A DNA stretch of 64,000 nt, taken from contig NZ_JACWUO010000001.1 of NCBI RefSeq assembly GCF_020857975.1, positions 1-64,000 on the forward strand, written 5' to 3'. Of the stretch, positions 19,320-28,089 are shown in pieces. The first letter of the stretch is position 1, and each line of letters starts with the position of its first letter. The notes beneath the pieces are model-generated. The model made no database searches. It was not told where the DNA came from and was given only the letters and a program-made list of their open reading frames with translations. The DNA is from Stenotrophomonas rhizophila (GTDB lineage Bacteria; Pseudomonadota; Gammaproteobacteria; Xanthomonadales; Xanthomonadaceae). Position numbers and translations under genes: made by a program.

Positions 19320-19805
19320 TCAGCGAATGCGGAACACGCGCGCCTTGGGCAGGTCTTCATCCACCTGCAGGAACCAGCGGCCGGCAATGCCGGGCACCAC
19401 GACGATCTCGGGGTTGCTGCGGCTGGCCTTGAGCTTCATCTCGCCCTTGAGCACCTGCCACTGCTGGCCGTTGTCGAGAGTGAACACCGAGCCCGGGGCC
19501 CATCCGTCCACCTGGCCGGTGACCCTGGCCTTGATGGGGCCGTCGTCCAGACCGGGGAACATCGGGGCCGGGGTGGGCGCGCCGGGCGCGGCGACCGGGG
19601 CGGCGGCCACCGGCGGCGGTGGCGCGCGCTCATCGGCTTGCCGCAACAGGCGGTTCAGGGTCTGCAGCTGGGCGGGGGTGAGCCCCACCTGGGCCAGTTC
19701 CTGCGGGTCCACGCGCTGTTCGATTGCCACGTAGGGCACCTGGGCGGCAGCCGACCCGGCCAGCCACAGCATTCCCACACCCGCCACTGCCTGCCACCTG
19801 CGCAT
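19320..19805 (-). CDS. Secreted hypothetical protein
   Basis: 161 residues with a cleavable signal peptide (MRRWQAVAGVGMLWLAGSAAA, then QVPYV). After it come a short helical segment (DPQELAQVGLTPAQLQTLNRLLRQAD), a Pro/Ala linker, and a compact beta-rich C-terminal domain (ARVTGQVDGWAPGSVFTLDNGQQWQVLKGEMKL...). It is probably periplasmic; there is no lipobox. The chosen start (19803-19805) has GGAG upstream and begins the signal peptide; an in-frame ATG at 19859 would give an 18-residue longer and less typical N-terminus. I do not recognise a function. It lies 43 bases upstream of ydfG on the same strand. Confidence 0.75.
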   Translation of the reverse strand: MRRWQAVAGVGMLWLAGSAAAQVPYVAIEQRVDPQELAQVGLTPAQLQTLNRLLRQADERAPPPPVAAAPVAAPGAPTPAPMFPGLDDGPIKARVTGQVDGWAPGSVFTLDNGQQWQVLKGEMKLKASRSNPEIVVVPGIAGRWFLQVDEDLPKARVFRIR

Positions 19806-19913
19806 TGCCTGCTCCACTGCCTGTCGATGCCTGAAGGCGGCACTGTGCTTCACTTTCATGGCAGCCAGATGACAGCGACAGGCGGCCACCGTGGGGCCGG
19901 GCCCGGCAGGGGG

Positions 19914-19919
19914 TAAAAT
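19914..19919 (+). promoter_or_regulatory. Candidate -10 box of yehS
   Basis: TAAAAT at 19914-19919, 42 bases before the yehS ATG, in a GC-rich context. The -35 region is not recognisable. Confidence 0.45.
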
Positions 19920-19961
19920 GGCGGCCAGCCGCGCAGCCGCGCCGGCGGTATTGGACGTGAC

Positions 19962-20432
19962 ATGATCAACAACGATGTACTGCGCAGCATCCGCTACATG
20001 CTCGACCTCAGCGACGGCATGATCGTCGATACCTGTGCCCTGGCCGACCCGACCTTCGTGGTCGACAAGGCCGACGTGGCCGGTTGGCTGCGCAAGGAAG
20101 ATGAGGAAGGTTTCGTGCCCTGCGACGACCGTACCCTGGGGCATTTCCTGGACGGGCTGATCGTGCATTTCCGTGGCCGCGACGAGAGCCAGCCAGTGCG
20201 CCCGGTGGAAAAGCGCATCACCAACAACCTGGTGCTGAAGAAGCTGCGCGTGGCGTTCCAGCTGAAGGACGTGGACATGCACGAGATCTTCGATGCGGCC
20301 GGTTTTTCGGTGTCCAAGCCGGAGCTGTCGGCGCTGTTCCGCCAGCCGGACCACAAGAACTACCGCGCCTGCGGCGACCAGATGCTGCGCAACTTCCTGA
20401 AGGGGTTGACGCTGCGGGTGCGCGCGGCCTGA
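19962..20432 (+). CDS. yehS: YehS family protein (DUF1456)
   Basis: 156-residue cytosolic protein made of two copies of the DUF1456 module. Residues about 1-60 (MINNDVLRSIRYMLDLSD...FVPCDDRTLGHFLDGLI) and 85-150 (TNNLVLKKLRVAFQLKDVDMHEIFDAAG...CGDQMLRNFLKGL) repeat the same helix pattern. The family is widely conserved with no known function. Start ATG 19962. Convergent with the porin gene, with a SMAG-like repeat in the gap. Confidence 0.93.
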   Translation: MINNDVLRSIRYMLDLSDGMIVDTCALADPTFVVDKADVAGWLRKEDEEGFVPCDDRTLGHFLDGLIVHFRGRDESQPVRPVEKRITNNLVLKKLRVAFQLKDVDMHEIFDAAGFSVSKPELSALFRQPDHKNYRACGDQMLRNFLKGLTLRVRAA

Positions 20433-20500
20433 GTTGGGGGGGCGGATCGGCCGATGCCGATCCGGTGGACGTGGCGGTGTACGCGCGCTACAGCCAAAGC

Positions 20501-20524
20501 AGCCGGCCAGCGGCCGGCACTACC
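20501..20524. repeat. SMAG-like GTAG repeat, single unit
   Basis: AGCCGGCCAGCGGCCGGCAC followed by TACC: one unit in the orientation ending in CTAC, identical in core to the copies at 826-850 and 60867-60889. It lies between the convergent ends of yehS and the porin gene. Confidence 0.85.
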
Positions 20525-20571
20525 GGGCAAGGGCGACCGCCGCCCGGTAGCGGCAAGCAATGCCGCGAGGT

Positions 20572-21288
20572 TCAGAATGCGGTCTGCAGCGCGAACTCCA
20601 CGCGTGAGCCGGCGTTGCCGGGGAACAGGCGCTTGCCTGCGCCGTCGGTGTCGTGCGCGGTCAGGCGCAGTTCCCAGGGGCCGTGGACCTTCCAGATGGC
20701 ACTGAGTTGCCCGTGCAGGTAGTCGTCGCCCTGCGCGCTGTCCAGCCAGTAATGGCCCACCGCCCCTTCCAGCCGCCACTGCTGGCCCAACGGCAGGCGC
20801 GCGCCAAGTTGGGCGTAGGTGCCGCTGTGGCCGCCGGCCAGGGCATCGTCGGAGACCCCCACCTGCAGCCAGTAGCGTTGCTGCCAGGTCAGCGTGCTGT
20901 TGAGCTCGGTCCAGTCCAGGTCCACATCGCTGGACGGGTACAGGTAACGGGTCAGGTTCACGTCCAGCGCCCAGTCATTGCCCAGCGCCCCGCCCCAACC
21001 GGCCACCACGTCGAACTCGCTGCGCGCGCCGTTGTCCGGGCGAAACGATACCCCTGAACCCCACACCGACGCATACCAGCCGCTCTCGCTGCCCAGCTTC
21101 ACCCCCGCCTGCGCGGCCGGGTCGCCGTCGCTTTGCGAACTGCCGCGCCACACGTAATCGGTGGTCAGCGTCGCGTTGCCTTCCACCGCGGCCGACGCCG
21201 CCCCACTCACGGCCAGGCCGAGCAGCAGCCCGCAGCCACGGCGCGCCAGACGCCCTTTCGATTGTTCGACCACCACACTGCACTCCAT
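20572..21288 (-). CDS. TorF-family putative outer-membrane porin
   Basis: 238-residue protein with a signal peptide (cleavage likely after GAASA, about residue 32) followed by alternating beta strands ending in aromatic Phe, as outer-membrane barrels do. VEGNATLTTDYVWRGSSQSDGDPAAQAG is the typical N-terminal motif of the TorF/Gcw_chp family. The function is not established; family members are suspected channels. ATG at 21286-21288 gives the best signal peptide, although upstream in-frame Met codons exist to 21375. It stands alone and divergent from the DUF6165 gene. Confidence 0.85.
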   Translation of the reverse strand: MECSVVVEQSKGRLARRGCGLLLGLAVSGAASAAVEGNATLTTDYVWRGSSQSDGDPAAQAGVKLGSESGWYASVWGSGVSFRPDNGARSEFDVVAGWGGALGNDWALDVNLTRYLYPSSDVDLDWTELNSTLTWQQRYWLQVGVSDDALAGGHSGTYAQLGARLPLGQQWRLEGAVGHYWLDSAQGDDYLHGQLSAIWKVHGPWELRLTAHDTDGAGKRLFPGNAGSRVEFALQTAF

Positions 21289-21451
21289 CGGACGGCGGCG
21301 CCGTCGAGGTGGGCAGTGTTCCCGCAGCGGGCGTAAAGCCGCCATGGCGGCGCCGCCGGTTCGGCGCAAATTCACTGTAAATCCTGCATCGGCGCTGGCC
21401 GTTTGGAGCCCGCGTTATGATGGGCGCCCTGACCCTGTTGCGAGTAACGGC

Positions 21452-21841
21452 GTGGACGCGATCCTGACCCCGGTATCGATTGGCGAGCTGATCGACAAGA
21501 TCACCATCCTGGAAATCAAGGCCGAGCGCATCGCCGATGCGGACAAGAACGCCAATGTACGCAAGGAGCTGCAGGGGCTGTGGCCGCTGTGGCAGCAGCA
21601 GCTGGACGCGCAACCCGGGCTGGATGCGCTGAAGACCCAGCTCAAGGCGATCAACGAGCGCATGTGGGTGATCCAGGACCAGCTGCGCGACAAGGAAGCG
21701 GCGCAGGTCTTCGATGACGCCTTCATCCAGCTGGCGCGTGGGGTTTATGGCACCAACGGGGAACGGGTGAAGGTCAAGAACGAGATCAACCGCATCGCAG
21801 GCTCCGCGCTGGTTGAAGAAAAGCAGTACCAGGGCGAGTAA
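21452..21841 (+). CDS. DUF6165 family protein
   Basis: 129-residue cytosolic helical protein starting at GTG 21452 (then DAILTPVSIGELIDKITILEIKAERI). The opening PVSIGELIDKITILEIK and the later LKAINERMWVIQDQLRDKE are the hallmark of DUF6165, a family often found near LPS or O-antigen genes but without known role. Upstream in-frame sequence to 21161 overlaps the divergent gene's 5' end and is unlikely to be translated. Convergent with the GntR gene, with a hairpin between. Confidence 0.85.
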   Translation: MDAILTPVSIGELIDKITILEIKAERIADADKNANVRKELQGLWPLWQQQLDAQPGLDALKTQLKAINERMWVIQDQLRDKEAAQVFDDAFIQLARGVYGTNGERVKVKNEINRIAGSALVEEKQYQGE

Positions 21842-21846
21842 GCCAC

Positions 21847-21861
21847 CCCGGCCACGCCGGG
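21847..21861. terminator. Hairpin between convergent DUF6165 and gntR genes
   Basis: CCCGGC (21847-21852) pairs perfectly with GCCGGG (21856-21861) over a 3-base loop. A wider pairing GCCACC/GGTGGC (21843-21848/21873-21878) is an alternative. It fits exactly in the 21-bp gap. Confidence 0.5.
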
Positions 21862-21862
21862 C

Positions 21863-22609
21863 TCAGTGCCCGGTGGCGGCCATGAAGCGTTCGCGGTCCT
21901 GCTGGGTGCGCCGGCGGATTTCGGCCAGGGCTTCGTTCTCGGTGGCTTCCAGCATCGATTCGAACAGGCGCTGGAAGTGGTTGCGCATCGCCAGGCGGGC
22001 GCCGGCCGGGTCGCGCTGGCGCAGCGCATCGAGGATGGCGGTGTGTTCTTCATCGCGGGTGTCATCGTCGTTGTGGCAGACGTTGGCATACACCTGCTTG
22101 ACCCGCGGCAGCTCGTTGCGCATCCGCCAGATCAGCTGCACGCAGTGCTCCACCACCGGGTTGCCGGCAATGCGGGCGATGGACAGGTGGAACTGGCGGT
22201 CGGCCTCGCTGGCTGCCGCCTCGCCCGAGGCCGGGTCGACCATGGCCGCGATCAGCCCGGCCAGGTCCTCCAGTTCGGCATCGGTGATGCGGCTGGCCGC
22301 CATCGCCGCCGCTTCGGCCTCGATCACCGCACGGGCGGCGGTCAGGTCGAACGCCGAGACGTCGGGCAACGCGCCCGGCGCCTGCGACGGCTTGGCCTTC
22401 ACATACACGCCCGAGCCGGTCTTGATGGTGATCAGGCCCTGCGCTTCCAGCGCGATTTCCGCCTCGCGCACCGTTACCCGGCTCACCCCCAGGCGTTCGG
22501 CCAGGTCGCGTTCGCCGGGCAGGCGCGAGCCTGGCGGGAATTCGCCCTTCTCGATCAGCGCGACGATTTCGGCGGCAATGGACTGGTACAGACGCGGTTC
22601 GGACATCAT
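21863..22609 (-). CDS. FadR-subfamily GntR regulator of the alginate locus
   Basis: 248-residue regulator. The N-terminal winged helix (residues about 5-70) shows IAAEIVALIEKGEFPPGSRLPGERDLAERLGVSRVTVREAEIALEAQGLI, a classic GntR signature. The C-terminal all-helical FCD domain (about 95-230) has the likely metal ligands Asp (SEADRQFHLSIARIAGN) and His (HTAIL, RNHFQRL). Such regulators of uronate genes usually repress and are released by a pathway intermediate such as KDG. It lies 87 bases downstream of the TonB receptor on the same strand and is probably co-transcribed. ATG 22609 or the adjacent ATG 22606 are equally possible. Confidence 0.9.
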   Translation of the reverse strand: MMSEPRLYQSIAAEIVALIEKGEFPPGSRLPGERDLAERLGVSRVTVREAEIALEAQGLITIKTGSGVYVKAKPSQAPGALPDVSAFDLTAARAVIEAEAAAMAASRITDAELEDLAGLIAAMVDPASGEAAASEADRQFHLSIARIAGNPVVEHCVQLIWRMRNELPRVKQVYANVCHNDDDTRDEEHTAILDALRQRDPAGARLAMRNHFQRLFESMLEATENEALAEIRRRTQQDRERFMAATGH

Positions 22610-22696
22610 CAAAGGCCTGGCTGACAGGTGGCTGGGGACCAACACTCGGGCCGCGCCCTCAGGCAGCGGCGCGGCCGGAAAGCCGCGCCACCGTCC

Positions 22697-25582
22697 TCAG
22701 AAGCGGTAGCGCACCCCCAGATAATAGCGCCGCCCGTAGGTGGTGTACTCGCGGAAGCTACCCAGGATGGGCATATCCGACACCCGCGGCTCATCGGTGA
22801 GGTTGCTGGCCGACAGCGACAGCGACAGGTGCTTGTTCACCTTGTAGGTGGCGCGGAAGTCCAGCGAGCCATTGTCGCGCACATAGCGGTTCTGCGAGGG
22901 GTCGCCGACGAACTGCTGGTAATAGTCCGAGCGGTACTTGTAGATCGCCTGCAGGTCCAGCTTGCCCAGGCCCCAGTAGACCTGGGCCGAGGCCACGTGC
23001 TCGGACAGCCCGAAGATGTTGGCCGGCTCGACGATACCGGGGGTGAACACGCCGGTGGCCGGGTCGGTGGACTCGCCCAGGCGCAGGTCTTCGGTCTTGA
23101 AGTTGGAGTGGGCGTAGTTGTAGCTGGCCTTCACGCCCAGCCCGGAGAAGATCCCCGGCAGGTAGCTGAAGGTATGCGAGCCGGTCAGCTCGAAGCCGAT
23201 CAGGTCGCTTTTCTGGTCGCTGGTGGCCAGCTGTTCGACCGGCACGGTGACGCTCTGGCCATCGATGTCGAAGGTTTCGCCCACCACCACCGGCACCGAG
23301 CCGCCGTTGAACTGCTTGTAGTAGATGGCGGTGGACAGCATCGTGTCGGCGTTGGCATACCACTCCAGCGAGACATCGGCATTCCACGACATCAGCGGCT
23401 TGGCGCGCGGGTTGCCGGTGGCGGTGATGCTGCCCAGCGCATCGGCGACGCTGCCGAACTCGGTGTCGGCCTCGTCCAGGTTGAAGCTGCGGCCGTAACC
23501 TTCGGCGGCCAGGTCCGGGCGCGACATGGCGCGGTAGGCCCCCACCCGCAGCAGCAGGTCCGGGCGCAGTTCGAAGGCGGCGTTGAAGCTGGGCAGCCAC
23601 TGGTCGTTGCTGGACTTGAGCACCTGGCGGGTGAACTCGCCGGTGGGGCGCAGGGTGACGGTGCCGTCGGGGTTGTTGGTCACGTCCATGCCGCTGCGCA
23701 GGCCGACCGAGCTGACGTCGGTGCGCACCCAGCGCAGGCCGATGTTGCCGGTGACCGGCAGGCCGAACCACTCGCTGCTGTAATCGCCCATCAGGTAGAT
23801 GGCGTTGGTCTTCTCGGTGACATCGTTGTTGGCCGGGTCGCGCAGGTCTGCGCTCAGGCCGGTGTCGTCCACGCCGGTGAAGGCCTTGAACAGGCAGCGG
23901 CTGTCGAAGCTGGCCCACTGGTCGATGGTGTTGCCGCTGGCGTTGGCCAGGAAGTCCTTCTGCGGGAACTCCTGGCGGCAGGCGCGGTTGGCCGCGCGGA
24001 TCGCCGCCACGTTGGTGGTGGTGATGTCGCGGGTGTCGGTGAAGTCGGTATAGGTGGCTTCGGAATGGCGCAGGCCGCCCTTGATCGCGGTGAAGAAGCC
24101 GCTTTCCGGGGTGAAGGCCGCATCGAAACGCTGCGCACGGATGGTGTGCTGGCGGTTCTGCTGGCGGCGGCGAACCAGCGCCGAGTCGGTGTAGTTGTCC
24201 GGGTTGTTCACATCGAACGCCGGATCGAGATAAATGCTGGGCACATCGCCGCTGTAGTCGTAGGTGTAGTCGACGTAGCGGGTGTTCTTGATGCCGCCCA
24301 CCGGCCTGCCGTTGACGTCGGTGCGGCCGGCGCGCAGGCGGGTGGAGCGTTCGATCTGGTCGCGCTGGGTGTTGGAGTAGGACAGGTCGGTGGACAGGGT
24401 CCAGGCCGGGGTGGGCCGGAAGATCACGTTGAGCCCGCCGCCGGTGTATTCCTCCTTGCGCTCGAGGAAATTGCCGGTGGAATCAATCGTGGTGCTGCCG
24501 GTGTGGTGCAGCAGCGCGCCGTCGTCGCTGACCACGCGGTTGTTGAGGTTGCGCATCATCGACGACAGCGACAGGTCCGAACGGTCTTCGGTGTAGTCGC
24601 GCTTGGAATGCTGGTAGTCCAGGTTGACCTCCAGCGCATCGTTGGGCCGCCACTGCAGCGCGGCGAACTGCGAGTCGCGCTTGTCGTGCTCGATGAACTG
24701 GCGGTAGATGCGGCTGCTGGGCACCAGGTAGTACGGCACGCCGTTGGCGACCTGGTTGCCGTCCACCGTGGTGCAGTTGCGGGTGGCGCCGACCACTTCG
24801 CGGCCGTCGCAGGCCGCCCAGGTGGAACTGCTGGAGAACATTTCCTCCGGGTTGCTGCCTTCCAGCGCCTGCACGCCGACCGACACGCCCAGCTTGCCGG
24901 CGCCGCCCATGTCGAACTGGTCGATGTAGCTGGCGGTACCGCGCCAGCCCACCCCGTCCTTGTCCTTGAGGCGGTTGTCGTAGTCCTGCCAGGTGCCGCG
25001 GCCATCGAGCTGGATGGTGCGCTTGCCGTACTCCAGCGGTTTGACCGTTTCCATGTTGACCGTACCGGCCACGCCGCCTTCGACGAAATCGGCGCGCTGG
25101 GTCTTGTAGATGGCCACCGCGTTGATCAGTTCGGACGGGAACTGGTTGAAGTTCACCGAGCGGTCGCCGCTGCCGTTGGTGGCTTCGCGGCCATTGAAGG
25201 TGGACGAACCCAGGAACGGGCCCAGGCCGCGGATCGAGATTTCCGACGCGCCGCCCTTTTCGCGGTGGGTGGAGGCGCCGGTGATGGTTTCGATCGCCTC
25301 GCCGATCGACAGTGCCGGCAGGTCGCCGATGTCCTCGGCGGCCAGCACGTCGGCGATCACCGTCTCCTCGCGCTTCTTGTCGATCGAGGTCTGGATGGTG
25401 CCGCGGATACCGGTGACCTGGACCTGGTCCAGGGTGGTGGCCTGGGCCGGCGGCGGCTCGGCAGCGTCCTGCGCGTGCGCCAGCGGCAGCGCCGCGGTGC
25501 TGCACAGGGCATAGAACAGCGCGGTGTGCAGCGCGGTGGGGCGAAGGCCTCGTGGCGAGGCCGTACGGCGGTCATGCAACAT
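22697..25582 (-). CDS. TonB-dependent receptor for alginate oligosaccharides (TonB-Xanth-Caul type)
   Basis: 961-residue outer-membrane receptor. Signal peptide residues 1-38 (ending LAHA, then QDAAEPP), TonB-box region TTLDQVQVTG (about 48-57), plug domain about 60-190 (GDLPALSIGEAIETITGASTHREKGGASEISIRGLGPFLGSSTFNGREA), then a 22-strand barrel ending in Phe (YYLGVRYRF). This is the plug pattern of TonB-Xanth-Caul receptors, many of which import carbohydrates. Position opposite the lyase operon and next to the GntR regulator argues for alginate oligomers as substrate; this is inference. It is divergent from PL6 over 281 bp. Confidence 0.92.
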   Translation of the reverse strand: MLHDRRTASPRGLRPTALHTALFYALCSTAALPLAHAQDAAEPPPAQATTLDQVQVTGIRGTIQTSIDKKREETVIADVLAAEDIGDLPALSIGEAIETITGASTHREKGGASEISIRGLGPFLGSSTFNGREATNGSGDRSVNFNQFPSELINAVAIYKTQRADFVEGGVAGTVNMETVKPLEYGKRTIQLDGRGTWQDYDNRLKDKDGVGWRGTASYIDQFDMGGAGKLGVSVGVQALEGSNPEEMFSSSSTWAACDGREVVGATRNCTTVDGNQVANGVPYYLVPSSRIYRQFIEHDKRDSQFAALQWRPNDALEVNLDYQHSKRDYTEDRSDLSLSSMMRNLNNRVVSDDGALLHHTGSTTIDSTGNFLERKEEYTGGGLNVIFRPTPAWTLSTDLSYSNTQRDQIERSTRLRAGRTDVNGRPVGGIKNTRYVDYTYDYSGDVPSIYLDPAFDVNNPDNYTDSALVRRRQQNRQHTIRAQRFDAAFTPESGFFTAIKGGLRHSEATYTDFTDTRDITTTNVAAIRAANRACRQEFPQKDFLANASGNTIDQWASFDSRCLFKAFTGVDDTGLSADLRDPANNDVTEKTNAIYLMGDYSSEWFGLPVTGNIGLRWVRTDVSSVGLRSGMDVTNNPDGTVTLRPTGEFTRQVLKSSNDQWLPSFNAAFELRPDLLLRVGAYRAMSRPDLAAEGYGRSFNLDEADTEFGSVADALGSITATGNPRAKPLMSWNADVSLEWYANADTMLSTAIYYKQFNGGSVPVVVGETFDIDGQSVTVPVEQLATSDQKSDLIGFELTGSHTFSYLPGIFSGLGVKASYNYAHSNFKTEDLRLGESTDPATGVFTPGIVEPANIFGLSEHVASAQVYWGLGKLDLQAIYKYRSDYYQQFVGDPSQNRYVRDNGSLDFRATYKVNKHLSLSLSASNLTDEPRVSDMPILGSFREYTTYGRRYYLGVRYRF

Positions 25583-25650
25583 CGTGATCTCCCTCCCAGG
25601 ATGGATCGTCCGATTACACGGATTCGATCCGGAAGATTCACCGTTGGAGG

Positions 25651-25670
25651 ACCAATGTCAACAAATTGGT
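25651..25670. promoter_or_regulatory. Candidate operator, ACCAAT-N8-ATTGGT
   Basis: A perfect 6-bp inverted repeat with 8-bp spacer lies 69-88 bases upstream of the receptor start, in the AT-richest part of the divergent promoter. It fits the size of GntR/FadR sites. The half-site recurs at 26097-26102. Confidence 0.45.
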
Positions 25671-25753
25671 ACTAAAGTCTACCCCGGTGTTCCGCCTAGA
25701 CCACTTACCGCGTATTTAATGTGCGGATGCAGCAGGAATATGCGCAACAGGCT

Positions 25754-25789
25754 AACCACATGCACCTAAAGTGGTATGCGATTGTGGTT
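25754..25789. promoter_or_regulatory. Candidate inverted-repeat element AACCACA...TGTGGTT
   Basis: AACCACA (25754-25760) faces TGTGGTT (25783-25789). ACCACTT (25700-25706) also faces AAGTGGT (25769-25775). Both lie between the receptor and PL6 promoters. They may be sites for a second regulator or part of the promoter. Confidence 0.3.
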
Positions 25790-25863
25790 GACGTTCGCGC
25801 CCCGCGACCTGCTACGATCCAGACTCACGTTGAATGCCACGGTTGATCTGGGAGGGTAAGCCT

Positions 25864-28089
25864 GTGACTTTGCGACACTCACACACGCCGACGACATTGC
25901 GTCCGCTGGCCACCGCGCTGCTGCTGGGCCTCAGCCTGGGCAGCTTGCCGGCGTTCGCCGCCGACCACCTGGTTCGCGACGCCGCCGAGTACGCGGCGGC
26001 CACCCGCGCGCTGCAGCCCGGCGATACGGTGATCCTGGCCGACGGCATCTGGCGCGATATGGACCTGCTGGTGCAGGGCACCGGTACAACTGGTCAACCA
26101 ATTCGTCTGACAGCACAGACCCCCGGCAAGGTGATCCTCAGCGGGCAATCCCGGCTGCGTTTGGCCGGGGCCTACCTGGAAGTATCCAACCTGGTGTTCC
26201 GCGATGGCTGGGCGCCGGGCAGCGAAGTGGTTTCCTTCCGCGCCTCGTCCAAGGCCTGGGCCACCCACAGCCGGGTGACCGGGGTGGTGATCGACGGCTA
26301 CAACAAGCCCGACCGCCAGCAATCGGACAACTGGGTGGGGATGTACGGCCAGTACAACCGCTTCGACCACAACCAGCTGCTGGGCAAGACCAATGCCGGC
26401 ACCACCCTGGTGGTGGTACGCAATACCAGCAGCGGCCTGGACAACCGGCACCGCATCGACCACAACTGGTTTGGCCCGCGCCCCAACCTGGGCAGCAACG
26501 GCGGCGAAACGATCCGGGTGGGCACCAGTACCGACTCGCAGTCCGATTCCAATACGGTGGTGGAAAACAACTGGTTCGAGCACTGCGACGGCGAGGTGGA
26601 GATCGTCTCCAGCAAGTCCGGCGGCAATCTGTACCGCGGCAATGTGTTCTTCGAATCGCGCGGGTCGCTGGTGCTGCGCCACGGCCACGGCAACGTGGTC
26701 GAACGCAATGTGTTCCTCGGCAACAACAAGGCGCATACCGGCGGGGTGCGGGTGATCAACCGCAACCAGATCGTGCGCGACAACTATTTCGAGAACCTGG
26801 CCGGCGACAACTTCGCCGCCGCGCTGGCGGTGATGGCCGGTACCCGCGATGCGCCGTTGAACCGCTACGAGCAGGTGGACGATGCGGTGATCGAGCGCAA
26901 CAGCTTCATCCAGGTGCGCCAGCTGTTCCTCGGCGCCGGGCTGGACGAGGAGCGCAATGCGATGCCGGTCAACAGCCGCATCGCCGGCAACCTGTTCATC
27001 GGCACTGGCAGCGACGAGCTGCTGCGCAGCCAGGGCGACCTGTCCGGGATCGCCTTCAGCGCCAACGTGCAGAGCCCGACGCTGTCGCCCGGCTTCCCCG
27101 GCGGGGTCAGCGCCATGCCGCTGACCCTGCAGCGCGCGGCCAACGGCCTGCAGTACCCGGTGGAAACCGTGGCCGCCGGCGCGCCGCGCGACCTGGCGCC
27201 GATCGCGCGCGAGCAGGTGGGCGTGCCGTGGTATCCGAAAACGTTGGGCAGCGTTGCGCTGGACAGCGGCAAGGTGCGCAACGTCGCCCCCGGCGATGAC
27301 ACGCTGCGCCGTGCCATCGCTGCCAGCGCACCGGGCGACCAGCTGCAATTGCAGCGTGGCCTGTACCGGGTGGACCAGGTGCTGGGCGTGGACCACCCGT
27401 TGAGCGTGGTCGGCCCCCGCCGCGGCCGGGCCAGCCTGCAGTTCAGCCGCCCCAGCCTGTTCGAGATCCGTGCCGGCGGCGCGTTGAAGCTGTCGCGGCT
27501 GGATATCGACGGCGCGCTGGCACCGGACGCGGCCGGCAACGCGGTGGTGCGCATCGCCCCGGGCAGCCAGGCCTTCAACTACACGCTGCTGATCGAGCAC
27601 AGCCGCATCCACGGGCTGACCGCCAACAAAGCCTTCGACGTGATCAACGCCGGCAAGGGCAGCCTGGCCGCGCGCATCGCACTGGACAACACCACGGTGG
27701 AGGACATCAGCGGCAGCGTGATCGCCGCGGCCGCCGAGACCGACGACCTGGGTACCTACAACGCCGAACAGGTGGACATCGTGGACTCGCAGTTCCGCCG
27801 CATCGGCGGGCCGCTGTTGAACCTGTACCGCGGCGGCACCGACGAGAGCACCTTCGGGCCTACCCTGCGCGTGCATGGCAACCAGCTCGACAATGTCGGC
27901 GTGGCCGCCGACACCAGCCTGCGCCTGCACGGCGTGCAGACCGCCACCCTCACCGGCAACCGGTTCGCGCACAGCGGCCGCGTGCGCTTCAGCCACCGCG
28001 TCGGCGAGCCCCGCCTGCGCGTACGCGACAACGTGCTTACCGCCACGGCGGCAATGCAGTCCGATACTCCAGCCGAGACCCTGCCATGA
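25864..28089 (+). CDS. Polysaccharide lyase family 6, alginate lyase
   Basis: 741-residue secreted lyase. Signal peptide about 1-31 (ending LPAFA, then ADHLVRD); N-terminal right-handed beta-helix of the chondroitinase-B/alginate-lyase PL6 fold (about 35-390); and a second beta-helix-like domain (about 440-735), as in two-domain PL6 enzymes. The catalytic pair is in place: Lys251 in SSKSGGNLYRGN and Arg272 in LVLRHGHGN. NGGETIRVGTS provides the acidic calcium/substrate site. It cleaves alginate by beta-elimination in the periplasm or outside. GTG 25864 is chosen because GGGAGGG lies 8-14 bases upstream; an ATG at 25834 precedes that site. The stop overlaps the PL17 start. Confidence 0.92.
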   Translation: MTLRHSHTPTTLRPLATALLLGLSLGSLPAFAADHLVRDAAEYAAATRALQPGDTVILADGIWRDMDLLVQGTGTTGQPIRLTAQTPGKVILSGQSRLRLAGAYLEVSNLVFRDGWAPGSEVVSFRASSKAWATHSRVTGVVIDGYNKPDRQQSDNWVGMYGQYNRFDHNQLLGKTNAGTTLVVVRNTSSGLDNRHRIDHNWFGPRPNLGSNGGETIRVGTSTDSQSDSNTVVENNWFEHCDGEVEIVSSKSGGNLYRGNVFFESRGSLVLRHGHGNVVERNVFLGNNKAHTGGVRVINRNQIVRDNYFENLAGDNFAAALAVMAGTRDAPLNRYEQVDDAVIERNSFIQVRQLFLGAGLDEERNAMPVNSRIAGNLFIGTGSDELLRSQGDLSGIAFSANVQSPTLSPGFPGGVSAMPLTLQRAANGLQYPVETVAAGAPRDLAPIAREQVGVPWYPKTLGSVALDSGKVRNVAPGDDTLRRAIAASAPGDQLQLQRGLYRVDQVLGVDHPLSVVGPRRGRASLQFSRPSLFEIRAGGALKLSRLDIDGALAPDAAGNAVVRIAPGSQAFNYTLLIEHSRIHGLTANKAFDVINAGKGSLAARIALDNTTVEDISGSVIAAAAETDDLGTYNAEQVDIVDSQFRRIGGPLLNLYRGGTDESTFGPTLRVHGNQLDNVGVAADTSLRLHGVQTATLTGNRFAHSGRVRFSHRVGEPRLRVRDNVLTATAAMQSDTPAETLP
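26088..26103. promoter_or_regulatory. Candidate operator inside the PL6 gene
   Basis: AACTGGTCAACCAATT is a near-perfect 16-bp palindrome (TGGT-CA-ACCA core), 225 bases into the coding sequence. It lies in a run of AT-ended codons (aca act ggt caa cca att cgt ctg aca gca) unlike the rest of the gene. It resembles FadR-family operators and may be a second site of the local GntR protein. Confidence 0.45.
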
